This document shows, piece after piece, positions 13,060 through 28,400 of a DNA stretch of 64,000 nucleotides (positions are counted from its first letter, which is position 1; every line of letters starts with the position of its first letter). A model generated the notes under the pieces. It did no database searches and was not told the DNA's origin. It worked only from the letters and a program-made list of their open reading frames with translations. The translations under genes and the position numbers were made by a program. Origin of the DNA: Lichenostomus cassidix (Eukaryota > Chordata > Aves > Passeriformes > Meliphagidae); assembly GCA_008360975.2 (NCBI GenBank), contig CM039193.1, positions 16,606,501-16,670,500 of the forward strand. Reading direction: 5' to 3'.

Positions 13060-13487
13060 CCTGCCTCTCCCGCCGTCTGAGCCCGGGGAGGGATGGGGGG
13101 CTCGGGTGAACATCCCCGGCCGGTGCGGCCGCGCCGCTGCTATCTCCTCATCGCGGTCGCCCCGTGGCTACTGCGGCCCGAGTAGCCCCGGGTCCGGGCA
13201 GAATGCGGTGGCTGCAGCAACGACCTGGCCATGGATACCGGGCGGGCGTTAAGTCCCGGTTGGGCGGGGAAGTGTGTGGGGCGGGCACTTAGATCCCTGC
13301 GGGCGGTGTTTACGGGGGCAGGGGGTGTGCCGGGGCGGGCGGTGTTACAGAGGCGGGGCGGTAGGACCCGGGCGGGCGGGAGGCAGGGCCGGGCGGGCGG
13401 GGCGGTGCTGCGCGACGGTGACGCGCCCGGCGCGCCCGGCGCTGACGTGTCGGTGCGGGCGCTGGCGTGGGACGCGGGACGCGGGGG
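13060..13487 (+). promoter_or_regulatory. GMPPB: CpG-island promoter of GMPPB
   Basis: This GC- and CpG-dense stretch sits directly before the GMPPB start. It has many Sp1-type GC boxes (gggcggg) at about 13260-13405, arranged in loosely repeated GC blocks. There is no TATA box, as is normal for a housekeeping gene. A TGACGC and a TGACGTG motif lie 40-70 bases before the start codon. The transcription start was not located. The island could also serve transcripts reading through to AMIGO3 downstream. Confidence 0.7.
13443..13449 (+). promoter_or_regulatory. TGACGTG site (CRE / UPRE-like core)
   Basis: TGACGTG is the core bound by ATF/CREB and by ATF6/XBP1 in unfolded-protein-response elements. 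It lies about 40 bases before the GMPPB ATG, so it may be in the 5' UTR or core promoter. Only the motif is seen; its activity is inferred. Confidence 0.35.
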
Positions 13488-15634
<2,147 letters not shown>

Positions 15635-15672
15635 CAGCCCCCAGCAGGCTCTGCGCTCCCAGCTCTTCTTGT

Positions 15673-15678
15673 ATTAAA
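15673..15678 (+). terminator. GMPPB polyadenylation signal (ATTAAA)
   Basis: ATTAAA lies 39 bases after the stop codon in an AT-rich stretch (tatttatatttccatttaat), so the GMPPB 3' UTR would be under 70 bases. No alternative signal is obvious before the opposing RNF123 end. Confidence 0.65.
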
Positions 15679-15798
15679 TATTTATATTTCCATTTAATAT
15701 TAAGCATCACCTGAGTGCAGCCCCCACACCGGGTCACTCACCAGGGCCAGCCTGGCTTCCCCTTCCCATCTTTCATGGCACCACATAAGGAAGAATAA

Positions 15799-15804
15799 TT
15801 TAAT
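15799..15804 (-). terminator. RNF123 polyadenylation signal (ATTAAA, minus strand)
   Basis: Read on the minus strand, ATTAAA lies about 350 bases after the RNF123 stop codon. It defines a 3' UTR of roughly 15780-16153. It is about 120 bases from the opposing GMPPB signal, so the two transcripts nearly touch. Confidence 0.55.
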
Positions 15805-16153
15805 GCTGCTTTTCATGAAGTCAGCCCCCAGCCAGGGGCAAGTTAACAGCCCGAACGCCCAGCCTGGCCCCTCTGCCCCAGCCCCGGGGCTGCCATGTGT
15901 TCCCAGTGCTGCCACAGAGCCGAGGCCTCGGGCTCCCCTCCCTGAGAACAGCCCACAGGGCAGAGAAGCTGCCAGGCTGCTGGCCTCTCCCACCCTGCAG
16001 CCCTCCTGCCCCACGCTGCTGCCCTATGCTGGGTCCTGACCCCCTGGGTGAGGGTCCCACAGCCCTGAGCAGGGCAAGAGTTTGGGGAGAAGCTAGCATG
16101 GGGTGGGGGGGCTGCCCCGCTCAGCTGGGGAGCCCATGGTGTGGGGCTGGGCT

Positions 16154-16443
16154 CTATGAGCTGGCTGGCTTGGTGAAGTCATCCACCCCTGTGATGGTGG
16201 CCTTACAGAAGAAGCAGTCCTTGTTGTTCATCAGGTGCTGGTTGATGCAGGCTCTGGGACAGAGGAGGAAAGAGCATCAGCCCCCACCCACATGGCCCAG
16301 GGCAGGGCTGGGGGCTGGCAGTCATCCTGGTGGGGGTCAGACATGGGAGCTACTCACTTGCATGACTTGTGGGAGCAGGGCCTGAAGATGGCCGAGATGG
16401 GGTGTGCGTAGCAGATGGGGCACAGGTCTTCCTCACTGGTGGG
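16154..16443 (-). other. RNF123: RNF123 last two exons: C-terminal RING finger
   Basis: The exons at 16358-16443 and 16154-16253 encode the zinc-binding RING that recruits the E2 enzyme. The eight ligands are all present: C1256, C1259, C1271, H1273, C1276, C1279, C1290 and C1293 (CPIC, PCSHKSC, ACINQH, DCFFCK). After the last cysteine the tail is short, ending about 15 residues on at TKPASS. The human tail is longer, which explains part of the length difference. Confidence 0.93.
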
Positions 16444-19400
16444 CTGTGGGGGTCACCAGGCGGTTAGTGATGGCAGCCAAAGCCCTGTGTTCCAGGCCTG
16501 CTGTTGAGGACTGGGGCAGAGGGAAAACTCACCAGTGTGGTAGCAGCCGCCTGCTTGGACTCCTCACTCAGATGGCTCAGCATCTTTTCCACCTTTGCCA
16601 GCTCCTCGGCACTGATGTACTCTGTGTCTGGGGGGTAAACTGGGTGTGTGTGGGGTGGATGGGACCCTCAGGCTGCCCTGAGGCTGCTGAATGATGCACA
16701 GGGGCTGCAGCTGCCCCTAGAGACCAGCCAGGACAAGAAGCACTGGGCACTGAGAAGGGCAGAACTACTGGCTGCCACTGGATACATCCCCATCCAAAGT
16801 GCAACTGCTGGAGTGGTGGAGTAGGGCACAGACACCTGTCCCCAGGATAAAAGGGCTGGGAGATGTTGCAGGGTACACAGACACCAGCAGCCCCGTTCCT
16901 CCCTCCCCAGCTGCGGGTGGGTGGTGAGCACAGCCCATCTCCCAGGGCAGTGCCAACACTTACAGGTGTGCAGGGAGAAGTGGCGCTTGTCCGTGGCTGG
17001 GGCAGCTGCTGCCAGGGCCGAGGGCTCAGCGTGGCCCAGCAGGTACTGGATGGAGCGCAGTTGGAAGCAGGGATCTGCCAGCAGCACCGCAGTCGCGTGC
17101 TCAGTCCTGCCAAGGGACACAGACCTCAGGCCACAGACAACCCACCCTGTGCTCCCACACCAGCATCCTCAGCTGGTGTCCCCCCAGCCCAGGGGAACGT
17201 GCTCAAATGCAGTTAAAGACCAGCAGCCATCCTCCTCCTCCCTCTGCCACCCTGACTCAGAGGCTCCGGGGATCAATATGGTGCTTCAGCACTTGCTGAG
17301 GCTGCAGCCCTCAGGCCAGTGCCTGGGTTGCTGCAGGGCGGCTGAAGCACCCAGTGCTGCCCTCAGTCACAGCACCACAGGGGAAATGCTCTGCAGAGCC
17401 TCATGCCAGGGGCTGGGGCCCTCCTGCACCAAGTGGACAGATCAGGTTGCCCTCAGGGCAAGAGGGTCCCCCCACAAGGCAGGAGGGAGCAGTCGTGGCT
17501 CTTCCTGGCTTCAGTAGGGACAGCCAGCACAGATGAAGGTCACCTTTATGAGTGTCTTCATCAGGCATCAGTGCCGTGGCCTGGTAACAGCCCTTGACAA
17601 GGAGCAGAGCTGGCTCCGTGGCCAGCCCAGGAGCAAGCAGATCCACCCCAGTGGCAGGAGGGGCAAGGGAGCAGCCAGGCAGCACAGGCTGAGCCGGGAC
17701 ACAGGGGGTTAACAGCCCCTTGACTCGCAGCAGCCGCAGCCGCCAAATTAGCTTTTTGCTGCCCTAATGGAAACCAATTCCCCAGCTCTCCTCTTCCCAC
17801 TAACTGCCTGAGCTCTGGATAATGACATTCCACTGTGTCCTTCACCCTTTGGCCACTCCTTCCCTGCCAGCAGCCCGCGGCTCCCCCTCTGCCGTGGGGA
17901 CCCCGCCAGGCTAAGCCCCCCGTGCTCACCCCAGGGCCGGGAGTGCTGGGGGGTCCCCAGCTCGTGGTGGTGCTGAGGGTCAAGGCAGCGAGAAGGACCA
18001 CGGCTGGGAGAGAAGCAGCACCGGGGTGGTGACCGCCATCCCCACTCCCAGCCTAGGTGCAGGATGGGACACGAGGGGCTCCCTGAGGTGACAGATTTAT
18101 TCCAGCATTCTGCCTGAGGCTGGGCACTGGCGGAGCAGCAACTTCACGGATTACAGCCGGTCGCGGCTCTCCGGTGGCTGCATATCGGTACGGCCGAAGT
18201 GGTCCTGAGCTCCCCGGGGACAAGCGACCACGCAGGGTCGGTGCTGGCTGCGCATCGCTCTGCCCACTCACAGGGAGGGCCACGGCCAGGGACGGGGACA
18301 GGGAGCGGGCCAGGGCCAGCGCCGCGGCCACCACTCCCCGCGCCGGGGCCAATGGGATCCCGCCCGGCCCCCTCACCGCGCACCGCCCGCGCGTAAATAG
18401 GGGCAGGAGCGGGACCGCGCTCCCGGAGCGCGCCCGGCTCCCGGAGCTGCTGCCCGGGAGGCAGCCGGACGGGGCCCCCCGGGAGGTCGCAGCGTGCGGA
18501 CGTGCTCCAGCGGCGCTGAACCCTGAGAAACTTCACACGCCAGGGATGAGCAGCTCCAGGAAGCAGCGAGGCGCCCAACCAGCCCGACACGCAGCCCCGC
18601 AGCGCCCGAGCGCCTCAGCCCCCTGATGCTGATCGCCGGCTCCCACCCGACCCCCGGCAGCCCGGCCGGCCGGAGCACAGGTACGAGGCAGCCTCGGGTG
18701 AGCCGCGGCAGAGCCGGGCAGGGCGATGCCGCCCTTTAGCTCTTTCCAAGCCCCACGGCTGGAATCGGGATCCTCTTTCGCGGGGTGCAAAAGGGCATCT
18801 GTGGATGCTTGGTAGAGCCAAGCCAGCACTGGGGGAGAGACGCGAGGACGGCGGCAGGTTTTGTCTCGCATCTCATCGAGCCTGGTTGTGCCGCCGGGCT
18901 GCACAGAGGCTCCTGCCCGCCACAATGTCCCCGCCGGTGCCCGCGGACCCGCTCTGGCCGCGGGTGGCAAAGCTGCTCCTGCTGCTGCTCCAGCTGTGTG
19001 CCGCCGGCCGCACTCCCCGAGCCTCCCCGCAGTCCCACCGCTGCCCCGCCGCCTGCATCTGCACCTCTGACCTGCTGAGCTGCAGCCGGCAGATGCTGCA
19101 GTGGGTGCCCCAGGCACTGCCGCCGACCACCACCACACTGGACCTCAGCCACAACGCCCTTACCCAGCTCCACGACCGCTGGCTGGCTGCCCTCCCACAC
19201 CTCGAGGCCCTTCACATCAGCCACAACCAGATTCGGGACCTTTCTCCGCGGGCTTTCCACAATGCCTCCTTCCTGCGGCACCTGGACATGTCCTCCAACC
19301 ACCTGCACACCGTGGAGACGCACTACTTTGAGGCACTGGTGAGCCTGGAGGAGCTGCTGCTCTACAACAACCGCATCAAGCGGGTGGATGAAAATGCCTT

Positions 19401-22400
19401 TGCCAAGCTGAGTGGTCTTCGGAAAGTCTACCTGAGCTGGAACAACCTGACCACCTTCCCCTTCCATGCAGTGCAGGGGCTGGGAATCTACAACCTCCGC
19501 ACACTGGACCTCTCCTCCAACAGCCTGAGCAGCATCCCCGTGGAGGTGCTGGCGGCTCTGCCCGAAAACATCGGCAATGGCTTGTACCTGCACAACAACC
19601 CCATCACGTGCAGCTGCCCACTCTACCTGATGCTCCAGCACTGGAATCAGCGAGGCTTCAGCTCTGTGAAAGATTTCTTTGAGGAGCACACCTGCAAGGT
19701 GTCTGACAATGTGCCCCGGTCCCTGATCAAGTTCCTCAAACACAGCCACATGTTTGAGAACTGCTCGGCAGGCACTGAAGACGCACACCTCTCGCACTTG
19801 GAGGGGATGGTGGACCGGCCCATCCTGCTCACCTGTAACACCACTAACACCAGTCTGCCGCACACAGCCACCACCTACATGTGGATCACCCCTCACCACG
19901 AGCCTGTCAAACACCCAGGGAACAGCAATCGCTCCCTGGAGGTCTATCGCAATGGCAGCCTGAGGATCGCCGTAGCCAAACCCTGGCTCTCAGGGGTCTA
20001 TGTAGGCTTGGCCATGAACAACCCCTACAACTTCAGCAAGATGTGTGAGTTCAATGTGACCGTCCTCTACCCCAAGCCAGCTGGGGAGACCTTCAGCACC
20101 GGCCTCACAACCCTGCTAGGCTGCATTGTGAGTCTGGTGCTGGTGATCATCTACTTGTACCTCACGCCATGCCACTGCCTGGGCTGCTGCAAGAAGCCGG
20201 CTCCACTCAGTACCCCGCAGGAGTGCAGCGCCCAGTCCTCCATCCTCAGCACCACTCCCCCTGCCACCGATGGGCCAAACCGCAAGGCCAGCGCCAACAA
20301 ACACGTTGTCTTCCTTGAGCCCATCAGGGAAACACAGAATGGCAAGATCCGCCTGGCCCTTGGCGAGGACTTTCCCGACCCCAAGCACCCCAAGGTCCTG
20401 CAGCTCAAGTCGGACTCAGAGTCCATCAGCTCCGTCTTTTCTGACACCCCCATTGTGTCATAGCGGGGCAGAGCTGGGAGCAGAGCTAGGGTCTCCCGAA
20501 AGCTGGTCTCCTCCATCGCCGCTAGAACAGGATTATTGGGCACCCCGAGTTGCCGGCTTGACCATGACCCATGGGAGCGACCAGCATCACCCACAGCTGC
20601 TTTAGCCATGGACTCCTGGTGGGTTTTTGGCCACAGGCACATTGGTGCCCAGCGAGAGCTACTTGCATAATCCACTGGCAATGGCCTTGTTAGCACAAGG
20701 GTAATGCTGATGAACCCAGCATGCTGGAGAAACCCCCCTTCATTTGGGCACCCACCCTCCCTAATGGTGACACTGGGGCTGGGGGTCTGCCATGTCCCCA
20801 GGCACGAGATGCCCAACCTGACACCACCTCCACAGATGCCCCCATGCCAAGGAATAGCTGTGACAAGTGGGACACTGTCCTGGCTCATGCCACGACCCTC
20901 AGGAATGGTGATGCCAGTCCCCATCAGCATGCCGTGGCTGGAAGTAGGGGAACTGTTCACAAGAGGGGATACACACCCTCTCCCCAAACGCGGCCACACA
21001 GGAGGGATGGAGCTCAGCGCCTGATCAGCCACGCAGCCAAGCAAACCTTACAAGCTTTTGCTTCCCGAGAAGCTGTAAATCGTCACGGCAGGATTAGGTG
21101 ACAAGACACAGCGCCCCAGCCCGCATTGCTCAGAGCTCCCTGTGCCACCAAGGACACTGAGGTCTCCGATGCACCATGCACTCCTTCGCTGCTTCTCCTT
21201 GAGGCGGACGCGCACTGCTCAAGCTATTTAGGCAGTAACCTAATCAGCCTATCGATAAATGTGAGTAATCCTCCCCTCTCCTGGGTCATAATTCTCTAGT
21301 TCCATTGGAATAAAAATGCCTATTTTTTTAAGCTCATGCTGGGCTGAGTGTCTCCTTGCCCTTGCAGCAGTGTGCAGCCACCCCGCAGCTCAAGGGCATA
21401 GCGGTGGGAGGCTGAGGTCTGAGGGAGCCCCGAATTCCTGCACGGAGCCAGGCAATCTGCACTGGACTGGCAGCCTCTGTTCCCATCAAATGGCCTTCAG
21501 GTGGCCCTAGCCAGGGGGTTAAATGTGCCAGTGGTCTGGTGCAAGTGAGAGAGAAGTATACAGTAGTTTGTCCTTGGGCAGGCAGGTCCCCAAAATGATG
21601 CCTGGGAGCTGGGGAAGGAGCAGCACCGACTGACACATCCAGACCCTGAAAGGAACAAACATGGTTTAGATGCAGGGGAAAGGCACTGCTAGGGATGGAA
21701 CTGGCCCTGCCTTTGGCTTAGTCCTGGTGCTCCCTGCAGATGGAGCCCCCCATGTGTGTCACCTGCACTGCCTTCCCTGGCACCCACCCTTGCCTCTTCC
21801 TGAAACAGGGAGTAGCTCTGCCCCCCCAAAATGGTTGTCTGATCCCACAGAGAGATAAAGGTATCCTACCCATCTGCCAGTCACCAGTATCCCATCCACA
21901 GCTGGAGCAGGAGCATGTGGCTGTCACATGCAGCACAGGGGAGGCTGGGGCAACCCTGTGGGCAGGAGCACAGCTCAGACACAACGGGGACCAGGGCCCT
22001 TCAGAGACCTGCAGCCCCCTCCCACAACCAAGTGCCTTGGCCCCAGGAGCTGCTGGCTGCCCTATGGCCAGTGGGAGGGGAAGAACCCTGTGGCATCAGG
22101 ACCGCACTAGCACACGTCCTTCAACTACTTTGGCCAGGAAACATGCAGCTTTTTTCTGAGCAAAAACTGATTTTTGTGCCCAAATAAATAGTCAAAACCG
22201 CCCCCCCCACCATCCAAAGAGGGGCGAGTGTTTGGGAGAGCAGCTCTCCTAAGACAGCCACAGCCACCCAGCGCCGTTCCTTAGGGTGACCTTGTGCAGC
22301 TCCATGCGATCTGTGCCCTGCGGCTGGCCAAGCCGATGGGATGCGGAGCGACAGGCCCCACTGGCCTGTGCCCTCGCTCCCCCACACCCGCCGCCGCTGG

Positions 22401-25400
22401 CCCTGTCACCTCGCGTTAGCGCAGCGTCCTGACGGGCCCAGGACGCCGTGTGGCCACAATGGGTGCTGCCAGGGGGTGACGAGGTGCATCGGTGTCAGAC
22501 AGAGGTGAGTGGCACCTTGAGGGTGGAGCTGAGGTGCTGCCATTCTCCCCTGGCTTTGCAGCCAGGCAGGGATCCCATGGGAAGGAAGGTTTGAATTTGA
22601 CCAGACATAGAGACACAGCTGAGTGTGCCCAGGTCCAAACCAGAACAGGGCACTGCTCCCTGCACCTGCCAGAGCATGTACCATATCCAAGCACCACATC
22701 TTCCTCCAAAAGGAAAGATGAAGTGTTGCTGTGGGCCCCAGCGCCCGGAGTGGGTGTTACCCACCCATTATCACAATCTTTGTCTGTCTCCTCGCTAAGC
22801 TTCCACTTCCCCATGGCTAACACCAGCTTCCCAGGTGTTACTGCTCCTGCAAACCTGCGTCCTCAGCTGAGGATAATGACTGAAGCTTGGAGAGAGCTCA
22901 GGGAGTGTAAGAAAAGCTCCCAGAGGCCTTTCCAGGGACACACCAGCCTGAAGAAGCCCAGGAGAGCTCTTCTAGGCTGGCTGCAGTTCTCCTATCCCTG
23001 CAGGAATGCTGAAGCTTTCTCTCTGGGGACTTGCTCTGAGGTTTGTATCTGTGCTGCCCTCAAGGGATCCCACTGCCTTTACCCAGGAAAGTCCTGAGGC
23101 TGCTTTTCACACATTCCTGATGCTCAGAAAGGATCCCACACCACACTGCTGATCCAATGAGCACTGGGAGGTGGTTTGAACTGTCGAAGCAGTTCATTAA
23201 GCAGCCTGAAAGGCAGAACATCTCAGCAAGGAAAAACAGCCAGGAGCACAGCCTCTCTGACAGGCAGGAGCTAGGAAACCTAATGGATATACCCCAAGGA
23301 ATACACTGTCCTCTCCTGGCAGCCATCTCCACCATTACACTCCTGGCTCCCTGCCAAACCTCCCTCCTGCTCCTTGACTCTGCAGGATAAAGTAATGGAT
23401 CAGCACAAAGCTCGGTGGTCCTGGCACACAGGGAGCCTCTGTGGGGATAAGGACTAGCTTTGGGATAAGGAATGGCTTTGGGGACCAGTATCCAGAGCTG
23501 ACTCCTGTCTCCCCTGGCACTTCACACCTCAGCCAGGACAATGGGGGTGTGTTGAATGCCAGTCCCATCCTGTTGCCAAGGATGGACACATGATGAACAT
23601 GGCAGGGCCTGGATCCTTTCCTTACAATGCTCATAGTTTCCCAGACAGCTGAAATCAGCAAAGCCTGGTGCTGGCCAGCACAAGCCCTGCTCCTGCCTCC
23701 CAGCATGTGCCTGACAGCCCTGAGGGGCTGGGAGAGCCCAGCCCTGGCAGTCCCATCACTCAGGACACAGCACTTGGAGCTGGCAGCTTGTAAAAGCTGT
23801 AAGACCAGACTCCTTTTTTAACCATGAAACCTAGGTCAGAGCCAGTGATTCTTCCATGTTCTGGCTCATGCTCATGCTGGTATGTTACACACTGCAAGAC
23901 TAGAGTATCAGAGCAAGGTAGCAAGGACCCCTTTAGACTGTGTGGTCCACAAAATGTCTACTCCTGCCCCTCCTTCCACCACAGCTTGCTCATCAACACT
24001 GTTGAGGGAGCACTAGTGTTTAAGGGATCAGTAATTACAAGGTCCTATGGGAACTATGCAGAAAACTACCATGTCCAGAGGGAACAGCCAAGCCCCTGAG
24101 TCCCAGCAGTGCTGGAGCACACAGGTGGGTGGTCACGCTGTTAAGGAACCTGCAGACCGGGATAGTCTGATCTTTACAGTGGAGGTGATCCCAAAAGCAT
24201 TTAGCAACTGAGCAGTCTTCTTAGCCTTCCTCTCCCACCAAGACTTGTGCCTCCTTACCCTTCTACTCACCAATGTGTTACTTCTGCCCTGGGAACCTCT
24301 CTGTCTCCTCCCAGACCATCTCTCTGCACCCATCTGTAGTTTGCAGAGACCCAGATAGAAACATCCCAACACCCCCCCAGCTCAATGCTGCTTCTGGCAG
24401 GTCCCACTGCCTCCTCCTCAGCATCTCATTGGCACAGCACAGTTGTTTCTAGCCCAGGATCCCTGTCCTGTGCTCTGATGGTTGGTACCACCATGTTCCT
24501 GGTGAGCACAGTGCTTTTCCTTCCGTCTTCTCCATCTTTCATGCGGAAGTCCATGGGAGATGCACCTTGAAGGCTCTTAAGGACTTGTCCCGTACAGACT
24601 GGTTTGCTGGCTCCTTGCATGTGCCCTAATCCTGTCCTCAGCCTGAGAACATCAACTCCCTGCCTCAGAGGGGCTGGAGGGAGCATGGGGGAAGCCCAAG
24701 GAGCAGAGCAATGTCCAAACCCCAACACAACACAGCTCATCTCCACTCTGGGATGGCCACTCACTTCCCAAAAAGCCAGTCCTAATTACAGTGTGCCCTC
24801 ACACACAGGGGACCACAGCCTCACCTCTGGGCTTCACCCCTTCCCCTGCTGCTTGCTCTTGCCAGGATCCTGACACCAGCTCTGGCCAGCACCGCTCCAT
24901 TAGCTCACTCTGAAAGAGGCTTAATAGAAAATCTGCTCAATTATTTAGCAAGCAGACAAACGGGGGGATGATACTGCCTGAAGGCAGCCAGGGTCTGTGG
25001 TATGGATTCAGCCCAGCTCCTGGCACAGCCTGGCAGATCCTGCCTTCCCTCTCCTACCTGCTCAGTCATTAAGGCTGGCAAAGGGAGCATAGGGACATCC
25101 CTGCCCTCGGCCCTGCCAGCCCCTGAGATTCCACAGTGCTGTCCAACAGTTCTCAGACCTGAGGGCTGGGAGGAGGCACTAAAGCTTTGCCTCACCATGA
25201 GCAGCACCAGCCTGTCCTGCCCGACCCAGCAAGAAAATGCACCTCTGTTCTCTCAAAAGCCCAGCCTGCTGCATCCAGGGACTACAGCAAATGATGGATC
25301 AACTGTCTCACCAACAGTCCATGCTCCCTTTCCTTGTGCTTAATGGCTCTGTTTGATGCCAGCAGTCCACATCAGGAGGACTTGATGCCTGGATAAGCAT

Positions 25401-28400
25401 GCTGTGCTGGGAAAGGAGCAGCCGAGGCATCTGATTGCAGCCTGATAACGCGACTGCATAAGTTGGCAGGGCCCAGGATTTACTCACTTACTTACTTACT
25501 TCCCCACTGGAATGTTTTGGTCCCATAAATGGGACTTCATTCCTTCACTACTAGATGAGCCCATTCTCTATGTCCCAGGTGTTTGCAACACCTTCCAACC
25601 AAGTGCCTGGCACAGTGTCTGCTTGCTGGGTTAGAGGCAACCAGAAAAAACACAGAAGCCATGGAAGTCTCCCAAGGTTCTTTCCCCATCCTCATTCTCT
25701 GGGGCACAGCCTCCTCACAAAGAACCAGGCAGGGTCACCCTGTCTCTAGTAATTCCCACAGAGATATTCCTACATGCAAATGTGGGTTGGAAAATCTATC
25801 TGTTAAAGATGTCTGGCAATCTGGGAGTTACCAAATGGGACCTGGCAGAGATTCCTATCAGCTCCCAGCACTACCCAGGCAGAATGCTTCTGTGGAAGGA
25901 CAGAAGCCCATCCTGTTATCCTGCTCACTGTACTGAGAGGGAGAAAGGAAAAAGGAAAGCTGTCTTCACATGAGTTCACACCAATTGGTCTGCTCTGGAG
26001 AACCTGGTTACATACAGGACCCGTTAAATCACTTCAGCCATGGCAACCATCTCCCATAGGAGTATACAGGCACAAGGAAGGTTTGAATTCTCCTTTTCCA
26101 TTCCTCTTACTCATGTATCTGGAGACAGATACTTCCCATTGCTGTGCTCTGGGCCAGCCATCATTGACCATCACCATCTCCCTGGGTTTTGGGTGACCGT
26201 TACCCCAGCTGCACCTCGCAGTCTTCAGCACCCTGTGGTGATGGTGCCTTGGACAGAGAATGAAACCAGGGCTGAGTCCTCGAGGAATGCAAAGGCAGCA
26301 GAAAAGGCTCAGTGGTTCCTCTCACACCTACTGGCTTTCTCCATCCCATCTCTGTTTGCCTTTTCTCAGTGTGGTCGCATGGAGCAGAACTGCTCTGTAA
26401 GTGGGGTGTAACACCCAGTCCTCAATGCAGAGTGCTGCAAAGAGGGTGGGGGGCTCAGTTCTCCCTTCCCCATGATGTAGTCTGCCCTTGGTCTCTGCCT
26501 GGTCTCTGCCATCCCCTCTGCTTGGGCAGCAGTAGAGGGTCTCCAAGCCACCTGCCTTGGTTCTTTTGTCTTGATTGACCTCACTGGCTCCCCTGCAACA
26601 TTTGCTTGCCTTTTATAGATCACTGACGTATCAAACCTCAGTTTTAGTGCTTGGCTTTGCAAAATCACACAGAAGAATTTTGGTTTATGGATATTTTTCC
26701 CTGGGCTTACTCCTGTTCCACCTTCTGCTTCTCCTGCACAGTTAGGTCCACCTTAAGGACATGATGCTTTTCACGCATCATTCCACTATTTTGCATTTAT
26801 TTCTCCCTTCCAGTGCTCAGGGAAGTGACTACAAAGCCCCTGAACATCACAGACTTGCCACCTCCCTAGAGCACAGTGCCTCTGGTTTGTGACAGACCAA
26901 GGTGTGAAGGATGCTGTTGGCACACAGGGGACAGTGCCACTTGATGATGACACTGGTTGCCTGGAATTAACAAACGCAAAGCACAATGGGCTTTTCAGGG
27001 AAGGACAGAGTCTGGAAGCTTTCTGTCTCCCTAGGACTCCCTGCAGGTTAGGACAGATGTGACTGATATCCCACTACCATCTCCCCAGTGCTCTTTGGGG
27101 TTTGATAACCTGAGGGACAACCCTTCCCCATTTTGACCTGACAAGTGACCTGGCCTGGGACAGCTGTTCAAGGAAGAGACAGTCAGGGAAGGACTTCTCA
27201 ACCTGGAATGCAGAGAACTACTTTATCACCTCCCTCTCTCCTCCAGGAAGAAGTGTCTAGTTGTGGCATCAAATTCATGATGTCTGCCCTTTCCATGAAG
27301 CAAGGTTCTGGGGGAGAGTAAAATCCATCCCTGTTCACAGCCCAGAAAGGCCACTGATCAATGACCTTGTGCCCAACTTTTGGCACTGTTGCACTTGGGG
27401 CTGTGAGACTGGTGCAGCAGCCATGGGAGGCAGGTTATAATTAGATATATTTGTGTACATCTTTGAGTCCTTGAGAGAAGAAGCTGAAAGACTGGCTGCA
27501 GGGCTGAGCCGCTCAGCCAGATGGGACTCTGCTCTCTGCAAAGCCAGAGACTATTGTGTTCTCCAAATATGAAAACAAGCAGGATGTACAGCACAGACAC
27601 AAGAGCCCCATCTACTACACCACACAGTGACCAAGCAAGACACCTGCAAATGATACTGGGAGACAGAAAAGGCAGGGTTGCAGAGTGTCAGAACAAGTCT
27701 ATTTGCAGGACTCGATACAAGCAGACAGAGACACATAAATGATCAGATCAGCTGTGGCTTTGTCCAGCCACATCACTCCCCCAGTGCTGCCTCTCTGAAT
27801 AATCAGCTATGATAAAGACAGGATTTGTTTAATCTTAAAGTCAGCATCACCCAAGTGCCTGGAGATTGGTCTCACCTTTGTGCCACAGATCTGGGCAGAC
27901 AGAGAGCTCTGCACACATTCTGATGCCTTCCTGAGAGGGGTCCAGGGCGAAGGAGCTTCAATGAGCTTCCTTCCAGCCATCACTGTGTGCTGCAGCACTT
28001 TGATGTGTCACCACATCAGCACTGCTCTACCACATGCAGCACCCACAACTTCCAACAGCAGCTGTCCTGTCACACAGTGCCAGACCCCATCCCAAGGAAG
28101 AAGGTGCTCGTGTGCTGTCAGTACAGCATCTCAAAGCCACCTCTCACAAGGGTTTTCCATCACCACAGGAAGGGGCTTTGCACCCAGCAGTAGCACTGGG
28201 ATGCAGCTACTACAGGGAATGTGGCTCTTTGGCTTCTGCCTGCTCCACACACATCAGTCGCACCTTGCTTTGGTCCCCACACCCCCACATTGCTTCTGCA
28301 ACACCTCCCATGGCACCACTGCAGCACCAGAGCAGTGCCACACACAGAGACCCCATGCTTTGGAAGGCAAAAGCCACTTACCCCTGAACATCACTGTCCA

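Noticed and set aside
18805..18924. In-frame ATG 40 codons before the chosen AMIGO3 start
   Set aside because: The extension is polar and would bury the signal peptide. The family starts just before the hydrophobic leader. A spliced 5' UTR may not include it.
18736..19914. 392-codon minus-strand open frame
   Set aside because: It is the exact antisense of the AMIGO3 coding exon. High third-position GC in the real gene clears stops on the other strand. No recognisable protein.
20151..21044. 297-codon minus-strand open frame
   Set aside because: Antisense to the AMIGO3 tail and its 3' UTR, with no protein-like features.
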